64,000 bases of DNA from Geobacillus icigianus (GTDB lineage: Bacteria > Bacillota > Bacilli > Bacillales > Anoxybacillaceae), in the NCBI RefSeq assembly GCF_000750005.1, contig NZ_JPYA01000162.1, positions 68,556-132,555 of the forward strand. The letters run 5' to 3'. Within the stretch, counting starts at the first letter, position 1. Each line of letters begins with the position of its first letter. This document shows positions 1 to 8,544 of this stretch, piece by piece. Under the pieces are notes generated by a model. That model made no database searches. It saw only the letters and a list, made by a program, of their open reading frames with translations, and was not told the origin of the DNA. The position numbers were made by a program, and so were the translations under genes.

Positions 1-1042
1 GCCAAAGCGCATATGTAAAGATAGCAGCAAAGAACCCGTGCAGCAGGCGGGCGACCAAAAACGGCTGAAAGCGAATGTTCGCTTCGGCTAAAATGCTCGC
101 GACCTGCGCTTGAACGGAAAATCCGCCGAACGCGAGAATGAAGCTGACCGCCACCGCTTTTTCCAACAATGTCGCCCCGTCGGTTTCGCTGATCATCTGG
201 CTGCCGAGCGTAATTTCAAACAGGCCGGAAAACACCGGAATATCGAGCTTTTCCGGCAGCTGGACGAGGTGAAGCAGACGGCGGACGAGCGGAGCGAGCT
301 GCTCGGTGAAATGCATAACGTTCAACAGTTGATTGACAACGGAAAAGAGAATAATAAAACCGCCGATCATCAACAGCGTTTGCACAGACGAGCGCACCGC
401 ATCACCAAGCAGTTTGCCAAGCGGCTGTTCGTTTTTCACCCGCGTGCGGTGCAGCGTCCGCAAGGCATACGGCAGCGAGAACGGCCGGCGTCTGCTTTTT
501 GGCTGCCCCCGCTCCTTTCGGATGCCGTGAAAACGCATGATCAGCCCGACGGTGATGTTTCCTAAGTAATGCGAGGCGGCCAGCACGAAGCCAAGCTGCG
601 GGTTGTGGAAAAATCCGGCTGACACTGCGCCGAAAATGAACAGCGGATTCGATGAATTGGTAAACGAAGAGAGCCGCTCCGCCTCAATGGTGGACAGCTG
701 CTTTTCTTGGTATAACCGCGCCGTCAGCTTGGCCCCCGATGGGTAACCGGACGCCATGCCCATCGCCCAAGCGAATCCGCCGACTCCCGGGACGCGGAAC
801 AGCGGGCGCATGAGCGGCTCCAGCAAGACGCCGAGAAAGTTGACGACGCCAAAGCTGATGAGCAGCTCTGAGACGATAAAAAACGGCAAAAGCGATGGAA
901 ACACGACTTCCCACCACATCGTGAGGCCGCGGATGGACGCCTCAAGCGACTGTTTCGGGTAGCTAATGAGCGCAAACGCGAACAAGGTGGCAGCGGAAGC
1001 GAGCAGCGCCGTTTTCCCTTTTGTTCCCCAGTTTCGTTTCAA
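1..1042 (-). CDS. ylbJ: YlbJ, sporulation integral membrane protein (C-terminus outside window)
   Basis: The reading frame stays open on the minus strand from a TTG at 1042-1040 to the window edge (347 codons; YlbJ is usually about 400 residues), so only the C-terminus is missing. The protein begins MKRNWGTKGKTALLASA, has several hydrophobic membrane segments, and includes the stretch GGFAWAMGMASGYPSGAKL, typical of nucleoside-recognition (Gate)-like membrane proteins. A GGGGGGAG ribosome site precedes the TTG. In B. subtilis ylbJ is expressed in the mother cell during sporulation and is needed for normal spore formation; that role is taken from the family. It is divergent from ylbK, with about 130 bases between the two starts. 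Confidence 0.85.
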   Translation of the reverse strand, partial: MKRNWGTKGKTALLASAATLFAFALISYPKQSLEASIRGLTMWWEVVFPSLLPFFIVSELLISFGVVNFLGVLLEPLMRPLFRVPGVGGFAWAMGMASGYPSGAKLTARLYQEKQLSTIEAERLSSFTNSSNPLFIFGAVSAGFFHNPQLGFVLAASHYLGNITVGLIMRFHGIRKERGQPKSRRRPFSLPYALRTLHRTRVKNEQPLGKLLGDAVRSSVQTLLMIGGFIILFSVVNQLLNVMHFTEQLAPLVRRLLHLVQLPEKLDIPVFSGLFEITLGSQMISETDGATLLEKAVAVSFILAFGGFSVQAQVASILAEANIRFQPFLVARLLHGFFAAIFTYALW

Positions 1043-1175
1043 TGGTCTCCCCCCTTTTTTGCCGTGCAGCTTGGCGCGGTACAACCTCATATACCCTAAT
1101 ATACGAGCATAGGGGGACGTTTTAGACCATAAGATGGGAGCGGAGAATGCTGCGGCAGCAAAGGGGGGAGGAGGT

Positions 1176-1964
1176 ATGCCGCCGAAAATAGGCGTAGCGC
1201 TTGGGTCAGGGGGAGCGCGCGGGTTTGCGCACCTTGGGGTTTTGAACGTGTTGGAAGATGAACAAATTCCGATTTCCTATCTGGCCGGCAGCAGCATCGG
1301 GGCGCTTGTCGCTGTGTTGTACGCGAGCGGCCACGGCCTTCATCGCCTTTATCGGCTCGCCCAATCGTTTCGGCGCAACGATTTTCTTGATTGGACAGTG
1401 CCGAAAATGGGGTTGATCGCCGGGGAACGAATTACGCAGTTCATTCGGTTGCTGACGAAAGGGAAGCGGCTTGAGGAGCTCTCGCCGCCTGTGGCGGTGG
1501 TCGCCACCGACTTGCGGACGGGGGAAAAGGTCGTGTTTCGGGAAGGGGAAGCGGCGCGTGCGGTGCGGGCGAGCATTTCGATCCCCGGCATTTTTGTGCC
1601 GGCGGAAATGAACGGTCGGCTGCTGGTCGATGGCGGCGTTGTCGACCGCGTGCCGGTGTCGGTCGTCCGCGCGATGGGCGCCGACCTTGTGATCGCCGTT
1701 GATGTCGCTCCGCTGAACACGAACGCCGAAATCACGTCGATCGCGGATGTGATTTGGCAAAGTTTAGATATTTTACAAGCGGAACTCGTCATCCATCGCC
1801 AGCTTGCCTCGGACGTGATGATTCGTCCGCGTGTTGAATCGTACAGTTCCCAAGCGTTTACGGACATCAAAGAAATCATCGCCCGCGGAGAAGAGGAAGC
1901 GCGCAAGCAAATCGCTGCGATCCGCCGAGCGATGGAACAGTGGAAGGAGCCATCGTCACGATGA
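1176..1964 (+). CDS. ylbK: YlbK, patatin-like phospholipase (RssA/NTE family)
   Basis: This is a 262-residue patatin-fold serine hydrolase. The oxyanion loop LGSGGARGFAHLGV is near the N-terminus. The nucleophile elbow G-S-S-I-G places the catalytic serine at residue 40, and the catalytic aspartate is in the D-G-G motif at residue 152, so the Ser-Asp dyad is intact. I chose the ATG at 1176 because it follows AAGGGGGGAGGAGGT and gives the family N-terminus; an in-frame ATG at 1134 is possible but lacks that support. The physiological substrate is unknown. Its stop overlaps the ylbL start (ATGA), so the two genes are probably translationally coupled. Confidence 0.9.
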   Translation: MPPKIGVALGSGGARGFAHLGVLNVLEDEQIPISYLAGSSIGALVAVLYASGHGLHRLYRLAQSFRRNDFLDWTVPKMGLIAGERITQFIRLLTKGKRLEELSPPVAVVATDLRTGEKVVFREGEAARAVRASISIPGIFVPAEMNGRLLVDGGVVDRVPVSVVRAMGADLVIAVDVAPLNTNAEITSIADVIWQSLDILQAELVIHRQLASDVMIRPRVESYSSQAFTDIKEIIARGEEEARKQIAAIRRAMEQWKEPSSR

Positions 1965-2980
1965 AAAGACGAACGTATATCGTTGCTTTTGTTCTTGGCG
2001 TCGTCCTTACTTTTCTCCTCATTTTTATCAAATTGCCGTACTATGTGACGATGCCGGGAAGCGCGCAAAGTTTACGGCCGCTCGTGCACGTTGAGCACGG
2101 TGACCGCGATGCCGGCACGTTGATGTTGACGACGGTGCGGATGGGGCGGGCGAATGTGGCATCGTATTTGCTCGCCCATATCCGCCCGTTTTATGAGCTG
2201 TATCCGGCGGAGGAAATCAAGCAGGAAGGGGAGAGCGACAAAGACTATACGCTGCGCCAGCTTGAGCTCATGGAACAGGCGAAAGAAGCGGCGATCATCG
2301 TCGCCTATCGGCAGGCTGGGAAACCGGTGTCGTATCAACCGCGCGGCGCTTATGTCATGAGCGTTCTTTCCGATATGCCGGCCGCCGGGCGCTTGAAAAC
2401 CGGCGACCTCATCGTTGCTTTGGACGGAAAACCGCTCGCCACATCGGAGCAAATGGTCAGCTATCTCCGCGGAAAGAAGGCGGGCGACCGCGTTCGTGTC
2501 GCGTTCATCCGCGGCGGGAAGCGGCGGGAAGCCGAGATTGCTTTGCGGCCGTTTCCAGATCATCCCGATCAAGCCGGCCTTGGGGTGATGCCGGTGACCG
2601 AGTATGACATCCGTACCGATCCGCCCGTTCAGATCGATTCGGAACAAATCGGCGGCCCGTCGGCCGGGCTCATGTTTTCGTTGGAAATTTACAATCAGCT
2701 CGTTTCCGAAGACATCACGAAAGGTCATAAAATCGCCGGCACCGGAACGATCGATCTGAACGGAAACGTCGGCCCGATCGGCGGTGTTTCGCAAAAAGTG
2801 GTGGCCGCTGACCGCGAAGGGGCTGAAGTGTTTTTCGCGCCCAACGAACATGGGGCACCGGCATCCAATTACCGCGAGGCGCTGCGGACGGCGAAGCAAA
2901 TCGGGACGAAAATGAAAATCGTCCCGGTCGATACGTTTGATGATGCGATTCGTTATTTGCGCTCCATGCCGGAAAAATAA
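1961..2980 (+). CDS. ylbL: YlbL, membrane-anchored PDZ-Lon-type serine protease
   Basis: This 339-residue protein has one N-terminal membrane anchor (about residues 7-26), a central PDZ domain (about 115-200) and a C-terminal Lon-type (S16) peptidase domain. The catalytic dyad is visible: Ser234 in the G-G-P-S-A-G-L motif and Lys279 in V-S-Q-K-V-V. The ATG at 1961 overlaps the ylbK stop, with GGAAGGAG 11 bases upstream. In B. subtilis YlbL takes part in turnover of the DNA-damage division inhibitor YneA; applying that role here is inference. The last 28 bases overlap the 3' end of the convergent tmcAL gene. Confidence 0.92.
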   Translation: MKRRTYIVAFVLGVVLTFLLIFIKLPYYVTMPGSAQSLRPLVHVEHGDRDAGTLMLTTVRMGRANVASYLLAHIRPFYELYPAEEIKQEGESDKDYTLRQLELMEQAKEAAIIVAYRQAGKPVSYQPRGAYVMSVLSDMPAAGRLKTGDLIVALDGKPLATSEQMVSYLRGKKAGDRVRVAFIRGGKRREAEIALRPFPDHPDQAGLGVMPVTEYDIRTDPPVQIDSEQIGGPSAGLMFSLEIYNQLVSEDITKGHKIAGTGTIDLNGNVGPIGGVSQKVVAADREGAEVFFAPNEHGAPASNYREALRTAKQIGTKMKIVPVDTFDDAIRYLRSMPEK

Positions 2981-4173
2981 ATGGGCGCTGTGGCGTATTC
3001 TTCCCGAAAAGCACGGCTCGCAAGCGGCTCGGGAAAAGCGGCGGCGTACGCGGCCGCCGCTCGTTTTTCCTGCTCGTAAAGCGGATCGCCGTTGAGCTTC
3101 GCGGCTTTGGCAACGAGCGGCAGCGCCAGCTGTTTTTTCACCTGCTGCAAGTAGCGGCGACCGGTTTCGCTCATGCCTAGCAGCCGAATGTACGTCGGGT
3201 CGGCCGCCTCGCTTTGCGCTTCTTTGGTGAAGTGGGTCAGCACATGGGTGCACAGACGCTGCAACCTTGTCCACGTGTAGCGCTTCGTTTTCACCGCAGC
3301 GATGAAAGCGGCAAACGTTTCCGCCGCGGCGATGCGCTGTTTCAGCCGATGTTCAATTCCTTCTTCGACTCCGGCGATGCGGCGCAAGTCGGCTTCTGTG
3401 GCCGTCAGCAGCCGGTATTTTAACAGCGGAAAGTACATTTCCCAATCATGCAAGCGGCCGTACGTCTCTTGATATTGGCGAAGCTGGTCGAGCGCGGCGG
3501 CCGGTACGTACGCAGCGACCGCTTCGAGCTGCCCGGTTTGCCGCAAAATTTTTCGCACGCTAGTGGCGCTGGCGATCGACGGGTGGGAAACCGATTCATC
3601 ATGGTAGCCGGCCGCGCGCCTTGGGATCGTGTGAGGCGTCATCGGCAATGCGTGTTGCCGGATGGCTTTCACGTAGGCAAAGCCAAGCACGTTGTTCGGC
3701 TTCGATAAATCGAGCGGAGCGGCGCCAAGCGCTTGCCACGCCGCGGCCGCGGCTCTCGGAAAGCTTTGTCCGCGCGCCAGCTCGGCGCGGACGAGGGAAT
3801 CGAATGGCTCCTGCTGCTCGCTCCATGTGTCGGCCGCCGATAAAAACGCGGCAATGTCCCCGGATTCGCTGCCGAAGCAAAGTTCCCGGCAGCCGATGGC
3901 GGCGAGCAGTCGAACGGCGCCTGAGGCGAACCGTTCCGCCGCTTGGACAGCGAAGGCGTACGGCAGCTCAATGACGATATCGATGCCGGAAGCGAGCGCC
4001 ATTTTCGTCCGCGCCCATTTGGAGACGATGGCCGGTTCGCCTCGCTGCAGGAAATTTCCGCTCATGACCGCGATCAAGCAATCCGCGTTCGTTTTTCGTC
4101 TCGTTTCTTGCAAATGGTGAAGATGACCGTTATGAAAGGGGTTGTATTCCACAATCACGCCAACGGCTTTCAC
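2953..4173 (-). CDS. tmcAL: TmcAL (YlbM), tRNA(Met) cytidine acetate ligase
   Basis: This 406-residue protein starts with a GTG at 4173. Its N-terminus has the nucleotidylyltransferase signature [13 protein letters not shown], followed by [14 protein letters not shown], diagnostic of the YlbM/TmcAL family. In B. subtilis the enzyme uses ATP and acetate to make N4-acetylcytidine at the wobble position of elongator tRNA(Met). AAAAGGAG precedes the GTG at good spacing. The C-terminal half is the family helical domain. It is transcribed toward ylbL, and the two 3' ends overlap by 28 bases. No separate terminator is visible for it. Confidence 0.93.
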   Translation of the reverse strand: MKAVGVIVEYNPFHNGHLHHLQETRRKTNADCLIAVMSGNFLQRGEPAIVSKWARTKMALASGIDIVIELPYAFAVQAAERFASGAVRLLAAIGCRELCFGSESGDIAAFLSAADTWSEQQEPFDSLVRAELARGQSFPRAAAAAWQALGAAPLDLSKPNNVLGFAYVKAIRQHALPMTPHTIPRRAAGYHDESVSHPSIASATSVRKILRQTGQLEAVAAYVPAAALDQLRQYQETYGRLHDWEMYFPLLKYRLLTATEADLRRIAGVEEGIEHRLKQRIAAAETFAAFIAAVKTKRYTWTRLQRLCTHVLTHFTKEAQSEAADPTYIRLLGMSETGRRYLQQVKKQLALPLVAKAAKLNGDPLYEQEKRAAAAYAAAFPEPLASRAFREEYATAPIYFSGMERK

Positions 4174-4209
4174 GGTTTTCGCTCCTTTTCGTCAAGGCGA
4201 TAGTTTCTT

Positions 4210-4288
4210 TCGCGAACATGAAACAAATGCGAGCCATCTGTATTCATTTGTCCCCTTTTTTCTGTCGCGAACATAAAACAAATGCGAG
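4210..4288. repeat. Pair of 24-base direct repeats
   Basis: The copies are at 4210-4233 and 4265-4288. Both begin TCGCGAACAT and end AAACAAATGCGAG, with one difference (G/A) and a 55-base period. The spacing and conservation look like a repeated binding site or a small duplication. No known operator was recognised. Confidence 0.7.
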
Positions 4289-4323
4289 GCCGGACGTGTC
4301 CGGTCAGACCGCATCATGGGGTT

Positions 4324-4417
4324 CCATGCATTTAGTATAAAGCATGCAAGCGACTTCCAACGCCCGTCCTCCCCTTTCGCAAGAGGCGCTCCATGCATTT
4401 AGTATGAAGCATGCAAG
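4324..4417. repeat. Pair of 27-base direct repeats with inner symmetry
   Basis: The copies are at 4324-4350 and 4391-4417 (67-base period) and differ at one base. Each begins CCATGCATTTAGTAT and ends AAGCATGCAAG. TGCAT and ATGCA inside each unit form an inverted repeat, which gives an operator-like dyad. The function is unknown. Confidence 0.7.
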
Positions 4418-4701
4418 GGCATCGGTTCAACGGTTTTGTCCTTTTGCCTCCGTGGAAAAACAGCCGTTTTTTCGCCGGGCTTTTAGGGCGCATGGGGAGG
4501 GCGCCGTTTGGAAATGATGGAACTATGCGCCTCTGATTGGCGGGCGTCAAGAAAGAGGAGGGAAGCGTCCCGGTTCCGCCGCCGATGTTCGTTGACGAAC
4601 GAAAAGGGCAGGATGGTCAAGAGGTGTCGAGCGGAGAGAGTTCGCGTCCGCTGTTGCCTTCGCCATCGGCTTTCAACACCGATGGTTGTAAAGAAAAAAC
4701 A

Positions 4702-4730
4702 TTGACAAAAATAGAAACGAAACGTATAAT
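4702..4730 (+). promoter_or_regulatory. Consensus sigma-A promoter for ylbN-rpmF
   Basis: TTGACA at 4702-4707 and TATAAT at 4725-4730 are both perfect matches, separated by 17 bases. Transcription would start just upstream of the ylbN ribosome site. A strong vegetative promoter fits a ribosomal protein operon. Confidence 0.88.
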
Positions 4731-4758
4731 TTTATTCGTTGCCTTGAGGTGATAGTTG

Positions 4759-5301
4759 ATGAAATGGACGGTCCAACAACTTCGCCGTTTCCAACATAAG
4801 GAAATGGTGGTTGATGAGACGATCGATGTGTCTGATTTGAAACAAATCGACACATTGATTCGCGACATTTCGCCGGTGCGCGTCCAAGGGAAAGCGGATG
4901 TTGCTTCGACAAAGTTTACGTTTCATTTGACGCTGTCCGGGACGATGGTGCTGCCGTGCTCGCGGACGCTTGTTGATGTCCATTATCCGTTTTCCATTGA
5001 GACGACGGAGACGTTTTTTGCCGAGGGTGCCGGTTTGGCGGAAACGGATGACGATACCCATGTGTTGACCGGAGATACGGTGGACTTACATCCGATTATC
5101 CGTGAACTCATTTTACTGGAAATCCCATTGCAGCTCATCGCCGACAGCCCGGCGGCTGATGGAGCGCCGCAGCACGGAGAGGGCTGGGATGTCCTCACAG
5201 AGGACGAATGGGAGAAAGTCGTGCAAGAGCGCGAGGCGAACAAAGTGGATCCCCGCTTGGCGGGGCTGGCGAAATTTTTTGAGGAAAAACGGGAGAAATG
5301 A
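4759..5301 (+). CDS. ylbN: YlbN, YceD/DUF177 family protein
   Basis: This 180-residue soluble protein belongs to the DUF177 (YceD) family, which almost always sits directly upstream of rpmF, as here. The start is the ATG at 4759 (MKWTVQQLRRFQ), preceded by GAGGTGAT; a TTG immediately before it is less likely. Bacterial YceD proteins are linked to 23S rRNA or large-subunit accumulation, and plant homologues to 23S rRNA processing. The exact role in Bacillaceae is not settled. The C-terminal portion is charged. A 145-base gap separates it from rpmF, and both are probably transcribed from the promoter at 4702. Confidence 0.88.
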   Translation: MKWTVQQLRRFQHKEMVVDETIDVSDLKQIDTLIRDISPVRVQGKADVASTKFTFHLTLSGTMVLPCSRTLVDVHYPFSIETTETFFAEGAGLAETDDDTHVLTGDTVDLHPIIRELILLEIPLQLIADSPAADGAPQHGEGWDVLTEDEWEKVVQEREANKVDPRLAGLAKFFEEKREK

Positions 5302-5446
5302 TTAGGAGCGGCCTTGCCGGCTGAAGGCGCCGGAAGCGAGCGCTTCGGTCCGGCAGCTGCCTTGTTTGCCGGCAGGCGGTGTCCGGAAAGGGCGGCCGCC
5401 CGCTGGCATCGATATGCTGAATGCGCTCGACAAGGAGGTGGGAACG

Positions 5447-5620
5447 ATGGCAGTACCTTTTCGAAGAACATCGAAAACGAGAAAACGGCTGCGCCGTACA
5501 CACTTCAAGCTGCAAGTGCCGGGCATGGTGCAATGCCCAAACTGCGGTGAGTGGAAATTGGCGCACCGCGTCTGCAAAGCATGCGGAACGTACAAAGGAA
5601 GAGATGTCGTTAACAAATAA
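5447..5620 (+). CDS. rpmF: 50S ribosomal protein L32
   Basis: This 57-residue basic protein begins [19 protein letters not shown] and contains the L32 zinc ribbon: C-P-N-C, then C-K-A-C about 13 residues later. It therefore looks like the zinc-binding (C+) paralogue. The ATG at 5447 follows AAGGAGGTG with ideal spacing. The upstream in-frame extension is discarded because L32 proteins start at this methionine. A strong intrinsic terminator follows directly. Confidence 0.96.
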   Translation: MAVPFRRTSKTRKRLRRTHFKLQVPGMVQCPNCGEWKLAHRVCKACGTYKGRDVVNK

Positions 5621-5638
5621 TGGCCGACATCTGACGAC

Positions 5639-5669
5639 AAGCTGTCCGATTATCGGACAGCTTTTTTTA
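5639..5669 (+). terminator. Intrinsic terminator after rpmF
   Basis: A perfect 9-base stem (GCTGTCCGA / TCGGACAGC) with a 3-base loop is followed by a run of T, at 5641-5668. Confidence 0.9.
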
Positions 5670-5766
5670 TTTCCGCCAAGCAGGAAATCGGTCGATGGCT
5701 GCCCAATTCATCAAGCGAAAAGGAAGAAAAGCAGCGAGGGATGCAAGCGAAAGGAGAGAAGCACCG

Positions 5767-6522
5767 ATGGAAGCGAAAATGGAATATGAGGCTGGCGTTG
5801 GCCTGTTTACGATTTGCCGGCCGGAAAAGCGCAATGCCATCAACTTTGCGGTGATGGAGGCGTTGGAAGAAGCGATGAAACGGGCGGCGGCCGATGAACA
5901 CGTCAAAGTGTTCGCCATAACGGGCGCCGGCGGCGAGGCGTTTTGCTCCGGCGGCGATTTACACGAGTTTGGGCATTTGCGTGGCGCGGAAGCAAAACAA
6001 ATGCTTACGCGCATGGGGGAGCTGCTGTACAAGTTGTTGACGTTTCCGAAACCGACGGTCGCCCTCGTCAACGGAACGGCGATCGGCGGCGGCTGCGAGC
6101 TGGCGACCGCTTGCGATATCCGTTTGGTCAAGGAAGGGAGCCGGATTGGATTTGTGCAAGGGCGGCTTGGCATCACTACCGGCTGGGGAGGGGCGTCGAT
6201 GTTGTTCGCCAAGCTTCCGTACGGACAGACGCTCGATGTATTGCTGCGCGCGGAGCTGATGACGGCTGAGGAGATGAAAGCGCGCGGTTGGACAGATGCC
6301 ATTGTGCCGGCCGAGTCGTGGCGCGAACAATGGCGTCAGCGGCTCGCGGTCTACACGGAGCGGCCGCTTGCTGTTTTACAGGCGTACAAAGCGACGGCTA
6401 ACGAAAAATGGCGAACGGCTTGGTTTCGTGAGCAGTTTTTCGCCGAGATCGACCGCTGTGCCGAACTGTGGGGATCTCGCGAACATGAACAGGCGCTGCG
6501 CGCTTTTTTGCACAAGAAGTAA
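5767..6522 (+). CDS. Enoyl-CoA hydratase/isomerase (crotonase) family protein
   Basis: This 251-residue crotonase-fold protein starts at the ATG at 5767, ten bases after AAAGGAG. The CoA/oxyanion motif GEAFCSGGDLHEF and the second oxyanion stretch NGTAIGGGCELATACD are present. The later motif GITTGWGGAS resembles the GWGG segment of ethylmalonyl-CoA decarboxylase-like proteins, so the true reaction may not be enoyl-CoA hydration. The substrate cannot be read from the sequence. The gene sits between rpmF and gerR, where B. subtilis has none, so it is probably an addition specific to this lineage. Confidence 0.85.
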   Translation: MEAKMEYEAGVGLFTICRPEKRNAINFAVMEALEEAMKRAAADEHVKVFAITGAGGEAFCSGGDLHEFGHLRGAEAKQMLTRMGELLYKLLTFPKPTVALVNGTAIGGGCELATACDIRLVKEGSRIGFVQGRLGITTGWGGASMLFAKLPYGQTLDVLLRAELMTAEEMKARGWTDAIVPAESWREQWRQRLAVYTERPLAVLQAYKATANEKWRTAWFREQFFAEIDRCAELWGSREHEQALRAFLHKK

Positions 6523-6595
6523 TTTTTCCTTCTACCGTTTCTAGCAGCCGCATACATATAATGACAAAGCGGTGATCAGGGGGAGGGGGAAGGAG

Positions 6596-7171
6596 ATGAC
6601 AGGCATCCGCCAAGACGCATGGACAAAGGAAGAAGATGAGCTGTTGGCCAAGGTCGTTCTTCAGTATATTCGCGAAGGCAACACCCAGCTGGAAGCGTTT
6701 GCTGAAGTGGGACGACGTTTGTCGCGGACGGCGGCGGCGTGCGGATTTCGGTGGAACTCGTGCGTCCGCAAGCAGTATAAAGAGGATATTGAACTAGCGA
6801 AGCAAGAGCGGAAAAGGCGAAAAAAAGAGGTGGCGGCGATCAAGGAAAGCGGGGGATGGGCGAAGGTGGAAGCGGAAGGGAAACAGCACTTGTCATGGCC
6901 GGACGTGCTGGCGTTTTTGCAGGCGGAGGAACAAAAGGCGCGCGAGGCCCGGCGGGCAGCGGACGAAAATCGGGCGCTGAAAAATGATATGGAGCAGCTC
7001 CAGCAAATGGTAACCAAGCTGCAAATGGAGAAAGAGGCGCTCGAAAAACAGTTGGCCGCTGTTCAAGAAGAGTATAAGACGTTGCTGGCGATTATGGAAC
7101 GGGCGCGTCAAATGGTGGCCGATCATGAGAAGCCGGGGCCGAACGAGGCGGATGGCGCCGGTGAAAGCTGA
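6596..7171 (+). CDS. gerR: GerR (YlbO), RsfA-family sporulation transcription factor
   Basis: This 191-residue regulator has an N-terminal Myb-like DNA-binding domain ([17 protein letters not shown], then [12 protein letters not shown]) and a long C-terminal coiled coil rich in Glu, Gln and Leu (about residues 105-180) for dimerisation. B. subtilis GerR (YlbO) is made in the mother cell under sigma-E and modulates sigma-E genes; the same role is inferred here. I chose the ATG at 6596, after GGGGGAAGGAG, over the in-frame GTG at 6572 because it gives the family N-terminus. A CATATAAT element at 6555-6562 resembles a sigma-E -10 sequence, but no good -35 was found. Confidence 0.9.
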   Translation: MTGIRQDAWTKEEDELLAKVVLQYIREGNTQLEAFAEVGRRLSRTAAACGFRWNSCVRKQYKEDIELAKQERKRRKKEVAAIKESGGWAKVEAEGKQHLSWPDVLAFLQAEEQKAREARRAADENRALKNDMEQLQQMVTKLQMEKEALEKQLAAVQEEYKTLLAIMERARQMVADHEKPGPNEADGAGES

Positions 7172-7172
7172 A

Positions 7173-7199
7173 AAGCTGGCTGTTAGCCGGCTTTTTTTT
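7173..7199 (+). terminator. Intrinsic terminator after gerR
   Basis: AAGCTGGC pairs with GCCGGCTT (one G-T pair) around a 5-base loop, and a run of eight T follows. Confidence 0.85.
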
Positions 7200-7221
7200 C
7201 TTAACGGAACCAACAGATGTT

Positions 7222-7230
7222 TGCTACAAT
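7222..7230 (+). promoter_or_regulatory. Extended -10 promoter element before panE
   Basis: TGCTACAAT at 7222-7230 is an extended -10 element. No clear -35 lies 17 bases upstream. It is placed properly for transcription of the ketopantoate reductase gene. Confidence 0.45.
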
Positions 7231-7271
7231 AAGGCTAACGTCATATGCCAAGAAAGCGGGGGAGAGGAAGC

Positions 7272-8165
7272 TTGAAAATCGGGATTGTCGGCGGTGGAGC
7301 GGTCGGTCTGCTGCTCGCGGCTTACCTTGGACGCCACCATGAAGTGACGATATACACAAGACGCTTGGCGCAGGCCAAACAGTTGGCTGAGCAAGGAGTG
7401 GCGCTCGAAAAAGACGGGGAAACGACAACGGTGGCGGTCAGGGCGCGGCCGTTTGCCGACGCGGAGCTGAACGAGCCGCTCGTGTTCGTAGCGGTCAAAC
7501 AGTATGACCTTGATGCCATCTGGGCACGAGTCGACGCGTTTCGCCGCGTGCGCACCCTCGTGTTCGTGCAAAACGGCATGGGCCATCTTGATTCGCTTCC
7601 GTTGTTGGCCGGCCAAACGATTCTGGCTGGCGTCGTTGAACACGGGGCGTGGAAACGGGATGATCGCACAGTCGTACATACAGGCGTCGGCAAGTTGACG
7701 TTGGCAGTCCGCTTCGGCTCGATTGGCGATGTTCGCGAACTTCAGAGCGATGATCCTCATTTTCCGATCGAGTGGGCCGATGATTGGAAGCGCATGCTTG
7801 TCGACAAGCTTGTCGTCAATGCGGTTATCAACCCGCTCACGGCGCTTTTGCAAGTGAACAACGGTGCGCTCCTGGAGGTGGCTCCGTATCGCGAAATGAT
7901 GGTGCAGCTGTTTGATGAAGTGCGGCAGGCGCTGGCGCTTGCCGATGAGCAGCGGGCGTGGGAACGCATCGTTCACATCTGCCGAAAAACGGCGGACAAC
8001 TATTCGTCGATGTATATGGATTTGGCGCATGGACGTCGAACGGAAATTGACGCCATTTTAGGCTATGTGCTTCAACAAGGTGAAGCGCGCGGGGTGGCGC
8101 TGCCGCTTATTCGCTTTTTGTTTTGCGCCATCAAAGGGAAGGAAGGGAGGGAGGAGGATGGATGA
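7272..8165 (+). CDS. panE: 2-dehydropantoate 2-reductase (ketopantoate reductase; YlbQ-type)
   Basis: This 297-residue protein catalyses NADPH-dependent reduction of ketopantoate to pantoate in coenzyme A biosynthesis. An N-terminal Rossmann fold is marked by IGIVGGGAVGLLLAAYLG. The C-terminal helical domain carries the family lysine-containing stretch (DKLVVNAVINPLTAL) and the conserved SSMYMDLAHGRRTEID segment. The TTG at 7272 follows GGGGGAGAGGA and gives the family start; an in-frame ATG at 7245 would add nine residues. B. subtilis carries two such genes (panE and panG); position matches panE/ylbQ. Its last 8 bases overlap the next gene. Confidence 0.88.
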   Translation: MKIGIVGGGAVGLLLAAYLGRHHEVTIYTRRLAQAKQLAEQGVALEKDGETTTVAVRARPFADAELNEPLVFVAVKQYDLDAIWARVDAFRRVRTLVFVQNGMGHLDSLPLLAGQTILAGVVEHGAWKRDDRTVVHTGVGKLTLAVRFGSIGDVRELQSDDPHFPIEWADDWKRMLVDKLVVNAVINPLTALLQVNNGALLEVAPYREMMVQLFDEVRQALALADEQRAWERIVHICRKTADNYSSMYMDLAHGRRTEIDAILGYVLQQGEARGVALPLIRFLFCAIKGKEGREEDG

Positions 8166-8544
8166 GTGGCTTGCTTCAGCGTTGGCAACGTTTATTACCG
8201 CGCCGCTTTTGTTGTTTTTGCTCGTCTACGTTGGCGCGCGCCTGTTTGGCCGGCGCAAGCGGTCATCGTTTTACGCCGCCGTCAACGCGGCAACGGTGTT
8301 TTTCATCGCCGCTGTTTATTTTTTGCTGGCGGTCGTGTTTCATCGGTCGTACCTCGTTCCCCTTCTTCTCTTTTTGTTCGTTTTGCATGGATTGATCGCG
8401 CTCGGCTATTGGCGGAAACAAGGGGACTTCCGCCTGCGCGCGGTGTTTCGCTTATTTTGGCGGGCGAGCTTTCTTATTTTTGCCTCTCTTTACGCGGGGC
8501 TAATGGTTTATGGCATTGTCGTGCGCATTGCGGCCAGCCTTTAA
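8158..8544 (+). CDS. DUF3397 family small membrane protein
   Basis: This 128-residue protein has four strongly hydrophobic segments and little else, matching the DUF3397 family found beside bshC in Bacillaceae. The ATG at 8158 follows GGGAGGGAGGAGG and overlaps the end of panE. The function is unknown. The membrane topology and the close coupling to panE are all that can be read from the sequence. Confidence 0.75.
   Translation: MDEWLASALATFITAPLLLFLLVYVGARLFGRRKRSSFYAAVNAATVFFIAAVYFLLAVVFHRSYLVPLLLFLFVLHGLIALGYWRKQGDFRLRAVFRLFWRASFLIFASLYAGLMVYGIVVRIAASL

Larger units (their letters stand above)
4174..4758. other. 585-base divergent intergenic region with two direct-repeat pairs
   Basis: The stretch lies between the divergent tmcAL and ylbN starts. 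It holds two pairs of near-identical short direct repeats (4210-4288 and 4324-4417, listed separately) and, at its right end, the ylbN promoter. Short open frames between 4192 and 4752 have no convincing start sites or protein character, so I call no gene here. Confidence 0.6.

Noticed and set aside
2072..3274. Long antisense open frame of 400 codons across ylbL and tmcAL
   Set aside because: It is a GC-rich shadow of the real genes: Arg/His-rich, no ribosome site and no family resemblance.
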